DNA from: Apiosordaria backusii | Taxonomy: Eukaryota > Ascomycota > Sordariomycetes > Sordariales > Lasiosphaeriaceae | NCBI GenBank assembly: GCA_030549205.1 | Contig: JAUKTV010000025.1 | Location: 124,001 to 188,000, forward strand | Length of the DNA: 64,000 bases | Direction of reading: 5' to 3' | Notes under the pieces: model-generated | What the model saw: only the letters and a program-made list of their open reading frames with translations | Databases searched by the model: none | Told to the model about the DNA's origin: nothing | In this document: one piece after another, positions 55,824-64,000 of the stretch | How the letters are laid out: every line of letters starts with the position of its first letter | Numbering within the stretch: position 1 is the stretch's first letter | Made by a program: the position numbers and the translations under genes

Positions 55824-56553
55824 ATGCCCCTTTACCTCTTATCCGTCGCCATGTCTCATCGTGTACAGAAAAAGCGTCATCGCAAGACCGATCAAGCCAC
55901 GGCCCTTTCCTTGTCGATTGTAGGGCGTGGTTGCGAGATTATGCCGTGTACTCGTTGTTTTAACCAGAATCTTCCTTGTGTCCTGGCACAGGGCTCCAAC
56001 CGTTGCAGTGAATGCGTCCGCCTGAAAATCCCTTGTGACGGCATGGATGTGGGCTCCGCCCGTGAGTTCTTGTCTCCTCCCTTTGTTCTTGTTGCCTGAC
56101 CGTCCGCTAGTTGCCCGTAACCTCGAGGTGCAACAGGAGCTCGAGAAGGAGGAAGAAGAACTTGAAAACCAGTTGTCCTCCCTCGCAGCTCGCCTGGCGC
56201 GGCTTAAGCGTACCCGCCGGTCCCTTCGCGACCGCGAGGCCAAGCTGTTTAACCGCGGTATGATGGAGGAAGAAGCACAACTCCTTGCTTCGTCGCCTCC
56301 TGCTCCCTCAGCCCAGCTGCCGCCTAGCGTGTCTGTCGCTGCGCCCTCCCCAAGTCTTGATTCCTCTTTCGACTGGACCTCCGCACAGTTGGGTTGGCTG
56401 GACCAAGATTTTGCCAATGGGAGTGCTGCCCTCGCGAGCGGGGCCGTTCTTGGTCTTCCTCCCGACCCGGCTGCTGGCCCCTCGCGGCATTCTCCACCCT
56501 TGGTCGTTCAGGGTTCCTCCGATGGAACTCTTCCAACTTCTCAGGACAGCTAA
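55824..56553 (+). CDS. antisense accessory gene of the retrotransposon: Zn2Cys6-like cluster plus coiled coil
   Basis: Two exons on the strand opposite to gag-pol, 55824-56061 and 56111-56553, joined by a 49-bp intron (GTGAGT...TAG with a CTGAC branch), give about 226 residues; ATG 55851 is an alternative start nine codons in. Residues about 40-75 carry six Cys in the pattern CX2CX6CX8CX2CX6C (CTRCFNQNLPC then CSECVRLKIPC), matching Zn2Cys6 binuclear cluster spacing. The basic stretch RVQKKRHRKT precedes it. A predicted coiled coil follows at once (LEVQQELEKEEEELENQLSS), then a Pro/Ser/Asp-rich tail resembling an activation region. The last 230 bp overlap the 3' end of pol on the other strand. 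The layout resembles a small DNA-binding regulator; function is inferred. Confidence 0.65.
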
Positions 56554-59500
56554 GGTTTGTTGCTGGTTCCCATGAGTTATCCGTAGCCGGGTAGTCCAAC
56601 CAGCTAACCAAATACTCCAGCTGTCCGTTGTTAATGCGCGAATCTAAGACCTCTTCCACATCGTACTCCTCTTCCTCGTCCTCGGCTTCAATTTGAGTGT
56701 CCGGGCTGGCAGCCCTTGGTGCCGGTTCCAGGAGTGAAACGTGAAAGGTACCCGATCGTAGTCGCATGGTGTCTGGCAATCTGAGTCTGAACGCTGTTTC
56801 CGATACTCTTTCTTCGATCGTGAAAGGTCCCACCCTCCTGTGGTCCAGTTTCTTACTTGGTCGTTTTGTGCGTAAGTTCCGTGTTGAAAGAAACACTTTA
56901 TCCCCCCTCTTCAAGCGAGGTCCCTCGAGCCGTTTGACGTTGTAGTACTTGCGCATGCGCTCCCGAACGAACTCGAGTTCTTTTCTGAGTTTGGCGTGCA
57001 GCATGTGTAGCTTCCCTGCTTTTGCTGCCGCCCTAGGCACTCTTGCCTCTGGTCCTTGTCGTAGGTCCGCCTCGAAACCGTAGTTCGCGAAGAATGGTGT
57101 GACTTTTGTCGTTTCCGTGGGTGCCGTATTGTACGCGAGTTGAGCCGCTGGCAAGAGTTCAACCCAGTTGTCCTGTTCGAAATTGATGTAGTTCCGAAGG
57201 TATTGTTCGACAATCTGGTTGAGTCTCTCCGTCTGGCCGTCCGTCTGCGGGTGATATGCTGACGACGCCTTGCTCTTCACTCCCACTTGCTCCATTAGAG
57301 CTTTCCAAAACTTCGACACGAACTTGGTGTCGCGATCCGTGATGAATTCCCTTGGCCATGTGTGTGTCGCCGTGACGTTCCGAAACACCACATCCGCCAA
57401 TTGTTCTGCCGTCCAAGTCTCCCTGTAGGGCAGGAAGTATGCCCACTTGGTGAGCCTGTCGACGACCGTGAGGATGCTGTCGTACTTGATTCCTGTGACC
57501 GTGTCCTTGGAGTGTGGTAGCTTAGTGATAAAGTCCATCGTCACTGAGCTCCATGGTTGTTCTGCCACTGGTAATGGCTCCAAGAATCCGTAAGGCTTGT
57601 GTCTTTCTGCCTTCGTTCTTCTGCAAAGGTCACATTCTCGCAGCGTTTCCTCAACATCTTTTCTTAGTCCGGGCCAATTGAAGTGTTGTTTGATCTTCTC
57701 TGTTGTCTTGGCCACTCCCATGTGTCCTCCGAGCTTCGACTCGTGGATCTCCCGAATCAATGCCTTCCGCTGTTCTGGTTCGACATAAGCTCGATTGTGA
57801 TACCAGAGCCGGTAATTGTCGTCCTTCTGGATCCCCAAAGATTCCAGTTCAGCCCATCGTTCCTGCTCGTCACTGCCGATGTTGCTCTGATACTTGTTGG
57901 CTGTTGATTCTTCTCGGTACACTGCACAACACTCAGCCCACTGCTGGAGCGGGTGCCTCAGTGTGCCTTCTGCTGTCTCCTGCAGCAATGGTGGCGATTC
58001 CTCCGCCACTTTTTCCTCGTGGTGGTCCGCCCTTCTGCTTAGAGCGTCCGCTCTCGCGTTCTCGGATCCCTTCTTGTAATGAATCTGAAAATTGAACTCA
58101 GACAGGAATTCTGACCACCTGCCTTGCCTGGCGTTGAGGACCTTGGTAGTAGTGAAATACTTCAAGTTTTTGTGATCCGTGTAGACCTGCACCTCATAGT
58201 TGGTCCCGCTGAGATATGGTCTCCACTCCTCGAAAGCCTCAATGATGGCAAGCAGCTCTTTGTCGTGGATAGGGTAGTTCTTGCGTGGTCCCTCCAGCTT
58301 CTTCGAAAAGAATGCTACCGGATGCAACTTCCCATCCTCGTCTCGTTGTCCCAGCTGTCCTCCGATGGCGTAGTCGGAAGCATCTGTTTCGACCTCGAAA
58401 GGCCTTCCTGGGTCAGGAAGCTTGAGCACTGGGTCGGCCACAATAGCGTCTTTGATGGCCTGAAAAGCCTGCTCCTGTGCTTCCCCCCACTTGAACTCGG
58501 CGTCCTTCTTGGTTAGGTCGTTCAATGGCTTCGCGATAGCGCCGTAATTCCGTATGAACATTCGATAAAAGTTCGTAAATCCCAGAAACTCTCGAACCCT
58601 AGTCTTCAGTTGTTCGGGTGTTTCTCCTTGTGGTCTCGGCCAGTCCTTGACTGCCGCGATCTTCCCTGGTTCCATTCGCACTTCTCCTGGCGAGATCAGG
58701 TACCCGAGATAGACCGTCTCTTGCACATGGAACTCGCTCTTGTCCTTGTTGACCGATAGTCCTGCTCCATGTAGCGCGTCCAAAATTTCCTTGACGTGCT
58801 GTTTGTGTTCCTCCAGAGTGCGTGAGTAGATGAGAACGTCGTCGAGATAACAAACTGCTGTTTTGTCGAGATACTTGCGAATCGTGTGATCAACGAGGGC
58901 CTGGAAAGTCGCTGGTGCGTTTGTAAGCCCGAACGGCATGACGAGATACTCGAAATGCCCGTAAGGCGTGCGAAAAGCCGTCTTCCATTCGTCTCCCTCC
59001 TTGATTCGTATGTGCGCGTACCCGACTGGCATATCAAGCCTGGTGAACCATCGTGCCCCTGACAGTTGACTTCGCAGCCGCGAAATCAGCGGTAGTGGGT
59101 AACCGTTCTTCACCGTCTCCTGATTCAGCTGTCGATAATCCACACACAGTCGTGGACTCCCATCCTTCTTCGGCACGAAGAAAACAGGATATCCAGCTGG
59201 CGATGTGGATGGTCTGATGTGCCCTCTCTTGAGATTCTCGTCCAAATACTTCCGCAACTCTTCACTCTGTTTGTCGTTGGTGTGGTAGACCTGAAAAAGC
59301 TTGAGCTTTGCTCCGTCCTTGAGCTTGATCTCATGGTCCCATGGTCCCCTATCTGGTAGACCCTGAAGGTGTTTCGCCGTGAACACCGGATGCCCCTGAT
59401 ATTCCGGCGGTACCTCCTTCTTCTCGTTTTTCTTCAAACTGTTGTAATAGGCGTATTTGTCCTTCATTGCTGCCGCAATTTCCACCAACGCAACTGTCCC

Positions 59501-60187
59501 TACCAACCCTACTTCTTCGATCTTGCCGCCTGTGTCGATTGAGTACACTAATATCTCCCGTGTCCCTTGCGGTGGTGCCGTGGAGGGTGCTTGTCTCACA
59601 CTCTGCTCCTGCCGTGCTCCTGATCTCCCATCGTTGGTTGGATACTCCCGATATGTCCTCGGTCGTAGGTGGCCACCATCCTTCCAATCGATGTCTGGGT
59701 TGTAGTCCTCGTGCCATGGCTGCCCCAGGATCATGTCCTTCTCTGGCCCCATATCCACGATGTCGAAAATCACTGTCGTTGTTTTTCCTGACACTGTGAT
59801 GTTCAGTGGCAACGTTTCTCTGGTTACCAACTGTGTAGGGAAGGGTCCCTTCATGACGACCTCTTCCTCCTTCTTTTTCCATGGAACCCGGGCTTGTTGC
59901 ACAAATCTTGGTGAAATCAAGTCCGCTTCTGCTCCACTGTCCACGAGTGCTTGCGTTTGGAAACCCTTCCAACGCGCTGCTACTCGCAATCTTTTGTCTT
60001 TCATGCCCCTCCTCCGTACAGCAGCGACCTCGCTGATGTGTTGCTCGTGGTCCTTTAGAGGTTTGCGGCCTCCGCGAAAGGCCGTGGCCCTTTTCCCGAC
60101 TGTTGTTGTGCCTCCAGAGCGTCCTCCTTCGCCGAACTGTCCAGCAGCTCGAAATCGGCTAACCATCGTCGTTGAGCTTCCTTCCAC
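56324..60187 (-). CDS. pol: pol polyprotein (PR-RT-RH-IN-chromodomain)
   Basis: Open frame of 1,287 codons. Order: aspartic protease with DSGA (Asp83); reverse transcriptase with LCVDYRQLN and the catalytic YLDD (residues 447-450); RNase H with VETDASDYAIGG and the TDHKNL block; integrase with an HHCC zinc region (HESKLGGHMG ... CDLCRRTK) and the DDE core (TMDFITKLP, YHPQTDGQTERLNQ); then a C-terminal chromodomain (EYLVSWLDYPATDNSWEPAT), which in chromoviruses steers integration to marked chromatin. The RT motif FTRLDMPVGYAHIRIKEGDE keeps its catalytic Asp, although MPVGYA differs from the usual LRGAYN. The frame overlaps the end of gag by 133 bp in the -1 register, so it is probably made as a Gag-Pol fusion by frameshifting and the first codons shown are not a true start. 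Confidence 0.95.
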   Translation of the reverse strand: MEGSSTTMVSRFRAAGQFGEGGRSGGTTTVGKRATAFRGGRKPLKDHEQHISEVAAVRRRGMKDKRLRVAARWKGFQTQALVDSGAEADLISPRFVQQARVPWKKKEEEVVMKGPFPTQLVTRETLPLNITVSGKTTTVIFDIVDMGPEKDMILGQPWHEDYNPDIDWKDGGHLRPRTYREYPTNDGRSGARQEQSVRQAPSTAPPQGTREILVYSIDTGGKIEEVGLVGTVALVEIAAAMKDKYAYYNSLKKNEKKEVPPEYQGHPVFTAKHLQGLPDRGPWDHEIKLKDGAKLKLFQVYHTNDKQSEELRKYLDENLKRGHIRPSTSPAGYPVFFVPKKDGSPRLCVDYRQLNQETVKNGYPLPLISRLRSQLSGARWFTRLDMPVGYAHIRIKEGDEWKTAFRTPYGHFEYLVMPFGLTNAPATFQALVDHTIRKYLDKTAVCYLDDVLIYSRTLEEHKQHVKEILDALHGAGLSVNKDKSEFHVQETVYLGYLISPGEVRMEPGKIAAVKDWPRPQGETPEQLKTRVREFLGFTNFYRMFIRNYGAIAKPLNDLTKKDAEFKWGEAQEQAFQAIKDAIVADPVLKLPDPGRPFEVETDASDYAIGGQLGQRDEDGKLHPVAFFSKKLEGPRKNYPIHDKELLAIIEAFEEWRPYLSGTNYEVQVYTDHKNLKYFTTTKVLNARQGRWSEFLSEFNFQIHYKKGSENARADALSRRADHHEEKVAEESPPLLQETAEGTLRHPLQQWAECCAVYREESTANKYQSNIGSDEQERWAELESLGIQKDDNYRLWYHNRAYVEPEQRKALIREIHESKLGGHMGVAKTTEKIKQHFNWPGLRKDVEETLRECDLCRRTKAERHKPYGFLEPLPVAEQPWSSVTMDFITKLPHSKDTVTGIKYDSILTVVDRLTKWAYFLPYRETWTAEQLADVVFRNVTATHTWPREFITDRDTKFVSKFWKALMEQVGVKSKASSAYHPQTDGQTERLNQIVEQYLRNYINFEQDNWVELLPAAQLAYNTAPTETTKVTPFFANYGFEADLRQGPEARVPRAAAKAGKLHMLHAKLRKELEFVRERMRKYYNVKRLEGPRLKRGDKVFLSTRNLRTKRPSKKLDHRRVGPFTIEERVSETAFRLRLPDTMRLRSGTFHVSLLEPAPRAASPDTQIEAEDEEEEYDVEEVLDSRINNGQLEYLVSWLDYPATDNSWEPATNLSCPEKLEEFHRRNPERPRVENAARGQQPGREEDQERPRSRGQHSHWQNLGPANPTVRRSSRKRNQDLGRAQRQTR

Positions 60188-62208
60188 TTCTTGTTCCTGG
60201 CACTATTCTTCTTCTTGTTGCGTGCCTTATGTACTTTGGGGCTGGCCTCGTGGTATTTCCGGGCCTTTGCTCGCAGATGGAAAGCGCAATCGGCACTCTT
60301 ACACCACGTCAAACCATATTCCTTCTCGTTGGCGGTGTTCTCTCCCCATCCTGTTACCCACTCCAGGCAGCACCTTGCGTACCTGGGTGTGACCTGTATG
60401 ACCTGGAGTTCCTCCCGCTTGACTGGATCCTCCTGTTTCCACAGGAAATAATCGTTCAATTCTTCGTCCGGCGCTCCCCACCTTGCGAGAGTCCTCGACA
60501 CCGGTACCGGTTGGTCTGTCTGGGTGACCTCTCTGACCGGCCAGTGCCCGTTGAGGGTCTTTGACTGGTAGTGTTCCGCGCATCCATGAGCGACGCACTG
60601 GAACCATGGCACTCTCCTGTGTTCCGGATGTCGTGGATGAACTTGTGGAGTGTCTCCTTCGCACGGAGTATACCACCCCCACTCCGGAACCTCTCCTGGC
60701 GTCAGCGCGAGTCCGGTGCTGGCTACTGGTCGTGATGCCCAAAACTCATCCCAGACCTCCTCATCCTTGTTGAGTAGTGCGAACTCTTGGCCGAACTCTT
60801 CTTCTGGAACGATCCAACGCTCGTTGCCCTGCCACAGCTGTGCGAGCGGTTGGTTGTTGGCCATGGTTTGCGCCATCTTGTCCTCGAGGTCGCGGTAGTG
60901 TCGTTCACTTGCTTCTCGCTGGTTCCGAAGTTCTGCCAACTCTTCCTCGAGCCTTTGAACTCGCTCCTCGGCCTGCCTCAGGGTCTCCCCCGTGTCTAAA
61001 CTCGAGAGGACTGTCGAGGTGAAAACCCGCCTTAGTCTCCGCAAGGTTTCCTCAGAGGGTCCTGGAGCCGTGCTTTCCTCTAGCCTGGTGGCTCCCCTGG
61101 TCGGCAGTTCTTGTCCCACAACACGGTCTTCTCCCTCAGAGTCGACTGTTAAATCTCCTTCCTGAGTCTCATGCTCGTAGTTGCTGTCGGTGTAGTCGTC
61201 CGCTGAGTCCAGGAATCCATCGTTGCCGTACTCAATGCTTGAGATCTCAACAACCCGCGTTGTCTTCGCAACTGCCGCCGCCTCCTTTTCCTTCCAGCTG
61301 AGCTGTTTGGGTGCCCGACAGTCTCTCTTGAAATGCCCCGTCTTCCCGCAGTTGAAGCACTTGACGTTGTTCTTCCCCTTGAACCGCTTCTGAACTGCGT
61401 CAATCTCCATAGGTCCCGCGTGAGTGGTTCCAGACACGCTTGTGGTGTAGCGTTTCTTCTTGTCGTTGGCTCGGTAGCCTCCGGAGCCACGGTGTTGTCC
61501 TGGGTTTGCACGCGTTCCTCTTTTCTCCATCCGGCGTTGAAACTGCCGGTCGTCGATACGAATGGCTGTAGCGATGTATTTGTCGATGGTGTCCGGTCTC
61601 TCCTCCTTGTACAACTCGTCCTTCACTTCGTCCTTGAGTCCGTTGTAGAAAAGCTGCATCAAGCCTTCGTCATTGATCTCGCTGCGCAGGGCGTCGGTCT
61701 TGAAGGTGGCAGCATAGTCAGCTGCAGACCGGGTTTGGCGCATGTTGGCGAGTCTCTCCTGGGCTCGGCGAGCCTCGTCGTACTCTCCGAAGACTTCCTT
61801 GATGCGGGCTTCGAACTTCTTGAAGGTCTCGAAGCACTCCCTAGTGATGTCCTTCCTGATGCCTGCGTCGTCGTTCTCGTAATAGTCGTTCAGGATGGGC
61901 TCAAACCACGCGAGAGCCTTGTCCTTGAGTCGAGATGCCGCGTAGGTGACCTTGGACTCCTCGTCAGGGAAACGAGTAGGATAGTACCGAAAATAGGTCT
62001 TGAGCTGGATCAGGAACCCTCCAAGCTCTCCTTTTCCGCCACCATAGCGTTCGGGGGCCTCGATCTTGGCCAGCTGATTATCGCGGTGATCCAGGCGACC
62101 AACGGCGACGACTTGGTCCTGGGTCTGCTGGACCGCATCCTCGAGCTCCTTGACGCGAGCGTTGAGTCGAATCAGAACGGCTTGAGGGCTTTCTTTGTTG
62201 TCCGCCAT
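60055..62208 (-). CDS. gag: gag polyprotein with zinc knuckle and long C-terminal extension
   Basis: 717 residues from ATG 62208 (MADNKESPQAVLIRLNARVK), chosen because the region upstream is short leader next to the LTR. The N-terminal half is a Ty3-like capsid region (LIQLKTYFRYYPTRFPDEES; AWFEPILNDYYEND; FNGLK-like YNGLKDEVKDELYKE). A CCHC zinc knuckle, CFNCGKTGHFKRDC, follows at about residues 283-296. About 420 residues remain after it: an acidic linker, a coiled coil (VQRLEEELAELRNQREASER) and a Cys/His-rich region (WFQCVAHGCAEHYQ; RYARCCLEW; WCKSADCAFHLRAKARKYHE) before a basic tail. This extension is long for a gypsy Gag. Gag packages the element RNA in virus-like particles. Confidence 0.9.
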   Translation of the reverse strand: MADNKESPQAVLIRLNARVKELEDAVQQTQDQVVAVGRLDHRDNQLAKIEAPERYGGGKGELGGFLIQLKTYFRYYPTRFPDEESKVTYAASRLKDKALAWFEPILNDYYENDDAGIRKDITRECFETFKKFEARIKEVFGEYDEARRAQERLANMRQTRSAADYAATFKTDALRSEINDEGLMQLFYNGLKDEVKDELYKEERPDTIDKYIATAIRIDDRQFQRRMEKRGTRANPGQHRGSGGYRANDKKKRYTTSVSGTTHAGPMEIDAVQKRFKGKNNVKCFNCGKTGHFKRDCRAPKQLSWKEKEAAAVAKTTRVVEISSIEYGNDGFLDSADDYTDSNYEHETQEGDLTVDSEGEDRVVGQELPTRGATRLEESTAPGPSEETLRRLRRVFTSTVLSSLDTGETLRQAEERVQRLEEELAELRNQREASERHYRDLEDKMAQTMANNQPLAQLWQGNERWIVPEEEFGQEFALLNKDEEVWDEFWASRPVASTGLALTPGEVPEWGWYTPCEGDTPQVHPRHPEHRRVPWFQCVAHGCAEHYQSKTLNGHWPVREVTQTDQPVPVSRTLARWGAPDEELNDYFLWKQEDPVKREELQVIQVTPRYARCCLEWVTGWGENTANEKEYGLTWCKSADCAFHLRAKARKYHEASPKVHKARNKKKNSARNKKWKEAQRRWLADFELLDSSAKEDALEAQQQSGKGPRPFAEAANL
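60091..60097 (-). promoter_or_regulatory. putative -1 ribosomal frameshift heptamer GGGAAAA
   Basis: On the minus strand the gag codons read TCG GGA AAA GGG, so G-GGA-AAA is phased exactly as X XXY YYZ. Slipping back one base gives pol codons AAA AGG GCC, matching KRAT in pol. The site lies 36 bases before the gag stop at 60055-60057. Confidence 0.6.
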
Positions 62209-62261
62209 GGTGATGGGTACCTTCAACTTATCCGTGACAGAGTTGAAGTGAGTATGCAACG

Positions 62262-62665
62262 TGTGACGAACCCCTGTACAGAACCTCTGAAAGGGATACT
62301 CGGTTGAAGGTAACTTCTGACAATTGGTTCGGTGCAGCTAAACAGTGCACAACAAGATGTCTCAATGTAAACACAAGATACCGTGAATACAAGCTGTGAT
62401 TGCATACTGCGGAACTATCTACAAGCTATCTAGTTCCTCCGTATATATGGACCTGCAATCCTCATGGACCGCTGGACCGTTCATAGCGTACCGGTCCATC
62501 GGTCCCTCCATGAGTGGTTGTCCTGGACCGCTGGACCGTCTCCTACGCACCGGTCCATCGGTCCTCCTCTGATTGGCTACCTACAGGGGTCCCTTCCGTC
62601 GTAATACACTCTTCCCATTGGCTCGTCTGTTAAGTCTGCGTCCTCCCGTGTCCAAGGTCGTGACA
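62262..62665 (-). repeat. 5' LTR of the chromovirus (404 bp)
   Basis: Right-hand copy, 5' in the element's orientation. I saw no difference from the left copy on line-by-line reading. The CCG/CGG units recur at 62466-62505 and 62525-62564. Confidence 0.95.
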
Positions 62666-62934
62666 CACCTGCGGACCTCCACGCTAAATTGAACGGAACG
62701 CCGTAAACCCCGAGTGTTGGTACGCTTATTTAGAATTCCTCCGCGTAATCCATGGTGTTGAGCCGACCTGTGACCGGCTGACGCTATGACTCAGCCCACC
62801 TTAGCCCAGGGCACTGACCCACAACAGAAGGGCTGTCTTAATGCCAGTACCTTCTTCCCACAGGCTTCCAGCATCAAACCAAACAGGCCGCTGCCGGAAC
62901 TCACAAGCAACCCTCACAACCTACCTTCCCGGAA

Positions 62935-64000
62935 ATGACCAGTGCAGGGCCGTTAACCACCCTCCCAACCGAACTCCGCCACCAAATCCTAGCTTCCGTG
63001 ATTTGGACTCCAACAGCAACGCCCCCTGATTGCCGCTCAATATTTCGCGAAAACCTTCGCGTCCGCCTACGCGATGACTGGGACATCTGGGTGCCAGCCA
63101 ACCCGCCTCAATCAGCGGCTCTGTCGGTCCTCCTGACATGTCGGTGCCTGCGCAATGACGTCCAACATCTACTGAAATCATCCAATGTCCAGCATCACCC
63201 ATATGAGATAGATATCGTCTTCATTCCAAAATGCGGCCTTTTCCCAACATGGATCTGTTGCCCGCTCCCAAGCCAGGTCAATCTCGACAGTCTCCAGGCG
63301 TCTTTCCGCATCATGGAGGTCGAAGATATCGACGAAGAGGGCCCCAGCAAAGGCGAGTTTCTAAGACATTACCGCGGTGTCGCGTCCGACTTCAATGCAG
63401 GACACTGCTACCCAAATTCCTCTCCCGGCTCGTGGAACTTCTACCGCCTCCTGGCTTCCTTCCTGGCCCTGGGACCTCGGGGCTTAACCTCTCCCGCTTA
63501 TCAAAGCAGACACCGCGGCTCCCTTTCGACATGCCGACGATCCCTCCGACATCTCATCATTAGTGTAACATCCAAAGAGGAAACCGAGATAGACGAGAAA
63601 AGGTGGGCACGGCATTACAGCGGGCCCGCCCGATTCTTAATAGACGACCAACCCGACCTTCCGTACGGCTCGTTGGGGGAGGACCTCATATTCCCGGGTC
63701 CAAGTCAAGAGTCTCCATACGCCTGGACCGGCCACACGGATCTAAGCACTGTTCGCGGCATGTCACTCAGGGAAGGCCGTCTCACCCTTGGAGACGCAGA
63801 CCGTCTGGGCTTGTACCTTGCCAACACCCTCTGGGCCCTTCTCGACTTCAAATGGCTATCACGAGGCTTTGGTCTTGTGGTGTACGAAGGCATCCTTGAC
63901 GATATCACGTTTTACGTCGATGGCGAGCCCAGACCTCGCTTTGACATGGACAACCTGCTTTTGCTAGAACCCCAAAGGGACCGTACCTCAACCCCGGAAA
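62935..64000 (+). CDS. fungal protein with F-box/2EXR-like N-terminus, 3' end beyond the window
   Basis: From ATG 62935 the frame stays open for 355 codons to the window edge with no stop, so it is a 5'-complete, 3'-partial gene. The start PLTTLPTELRHQILASVIW matches the short LPxELRxxI helix at the head of many fungal F-box-like and 2EXR proteins; VLLTCRCLRNDVQHLL further on is the matching second helix. The remainder is mixed (FIPKCGLFPTWICCPLPSQV; LYLANTLWALLDFKWLSRGF) without a domain I can name. No signal peptide or membrane segment is obvious. If it is an F-box protein it would be a substrate adaptor for an SCF ubiquitin ligase, but the similarity is short and the role is uncertain. The gene begins 264 bp from the retrotransposon's target duplication. 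Confidence 0.7.
   Translation, partial: MTSAGPLTTLPTELRHQILASVIWTPTATPPDCRSIFRENLRVRLRDDWDIWVPANPPQSAALSVLLTCRCLRNDVQHLLKSSNVQHHPYEIDIVFIPKCGLFPTWICCPLPSQVNLDSLQASFRIMEVEDIDEEGPSKGEFLRHYRGVASDFNAGHCYPNSSPGSWNFYRLLASFLALGPRGLTSPAYQSRHRGSLSTCRRSLRHLIISVTSKEETEIDEKRWARHYSGPARFLIDDQPDLPYGSLGEDLIFPGPSQESPYAWTGHTDLSTVRGMSLREGRLTLGDADRLGLYLANTLWALLDFKWLSRGFGLVVYEGILDDITFYVDGEPRPRFDMDNLLLLEPQRDRTSTPE

Larger units (their letters stand above)
55327..62670 (-). mobile_element. complete Ty3/gypsy chromovirus LTR retrotransposon with CACCT target duplication
   Basis: The element proper is 55332-62665 (7,334 bp), flanked by the 5-bp duplication CACCT at 55327-55331 and 62666-62670. Two 404-bp LTRs (TGTGACG...GTGACA) appear identical on reading. 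Internal order on the minus strand is gag, then pol with protease, reverse transcriptase, RNase H, integrase and chromodomain, the Metaviridae chromovirus order. Identical LTRs, an intact duplication and open gag and pol point to a very recent insertion that has not been altered by RIP. An extra reading frame on the opposite strand lies between pol and the 3' LTR. I found no TGG-type primer binding site next to the 5' LTR, so its priming mode is unclear. Confidence 0.96.

Noticed and set aside
62221..62261. tRNA primer binding site next to the 5' LTR
   Set aside because: The bases after the LTR (CGTTGCATACTCAC on the minus strand) do not start with TGG and I could not match a tRNA end; self-priming or a tRNA fragment remains possible.
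61333..62307. 324-codon plus-strand frame opposite gag
   Set aside because: Antisense of a strongly supported gag; hydrophobic Val/Leu/Glu shadow without a motif, unlike the antisense frame at 55824-56553, which has an intron and a Cys cluster.

Overview
The window reads as a filamentous ascomycete chromosome segment. Genes are split by short (about 50-100 bp) GT..AG introns, often with a CTGAC-like branch site, and the gene families are fungal: a PDR-type ABC-G pump, Zn2Cys6 factors, a HET domain, SulP and PiT permeases, and SWR1. Several proteins look most like Sordariomycete (perhaps Sordariales) versions. That placement is inference from remembered family resemblance, not from a search.

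Layout. 0-9.7 kb: 3' end of a DUF2985 membrane protein, a secreted SH3b-GH24 lysozyme, a PHO-4/PHO89-type phosphate permease with three CACGTG boxes upstream, a decayed SMP-30-like gene and a methionine-type permease. 9.7-12.8 kb: no supportable gene. 12.8-23 kb: a Zn2Cys6 regulator divergent from a 1,414-residue PDR transporter, then a sulfate permease. 23-30 kb: an AT-rich, RIP-like tract, an unrecognised multi-exon gene broken by a hAT-type MITE, a conserved fungal gene of unknown function and a second terminal-inverted-repeat element. 30-38 kb: a hypothetical gene, complex I NDUFB8 and the intronless SWR1 ATPase, which is the housekeeping core. 38-43.3 kb: gene-poor. 43.3-45.2 kb: a DHA2-type MFS exporter.

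46-55 kb is an accessory patch in decay: a tannase/feruloyl esterase whose 3' end runs into an ankyrin-repeat reading frame, a membrane protein with several lesions, a HET-domain relic, two small hypothetical genes and an AT-rich relic. 55.3-62.7 kb is a complete, apparently very young Ty3/gypsy chromovirus on the minus strand. Its two 404-bp LTRs look identical by eye, its target duplication (CACCT) is intact, and gag and pol are open. The window ends inside an uninterrupted gene running off the right edge.

The most unusual item is in the retrotransposon. Between pol and its 3' LTR, on the opposite strand, lies a two-exon reading frame encoding a Zn2Cys6-like cluster followed by a predicted coiled coil. 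Each LTR carries two 40-bp units of inverted CCG/CGG triplets, the kind of site Zn2Cys6 proteins bind. The element may therefore encode a regulator of its own LTRs (inference). gag and pol overlap in a -1 register with a perfectly phased GGGAAAA heptamer.
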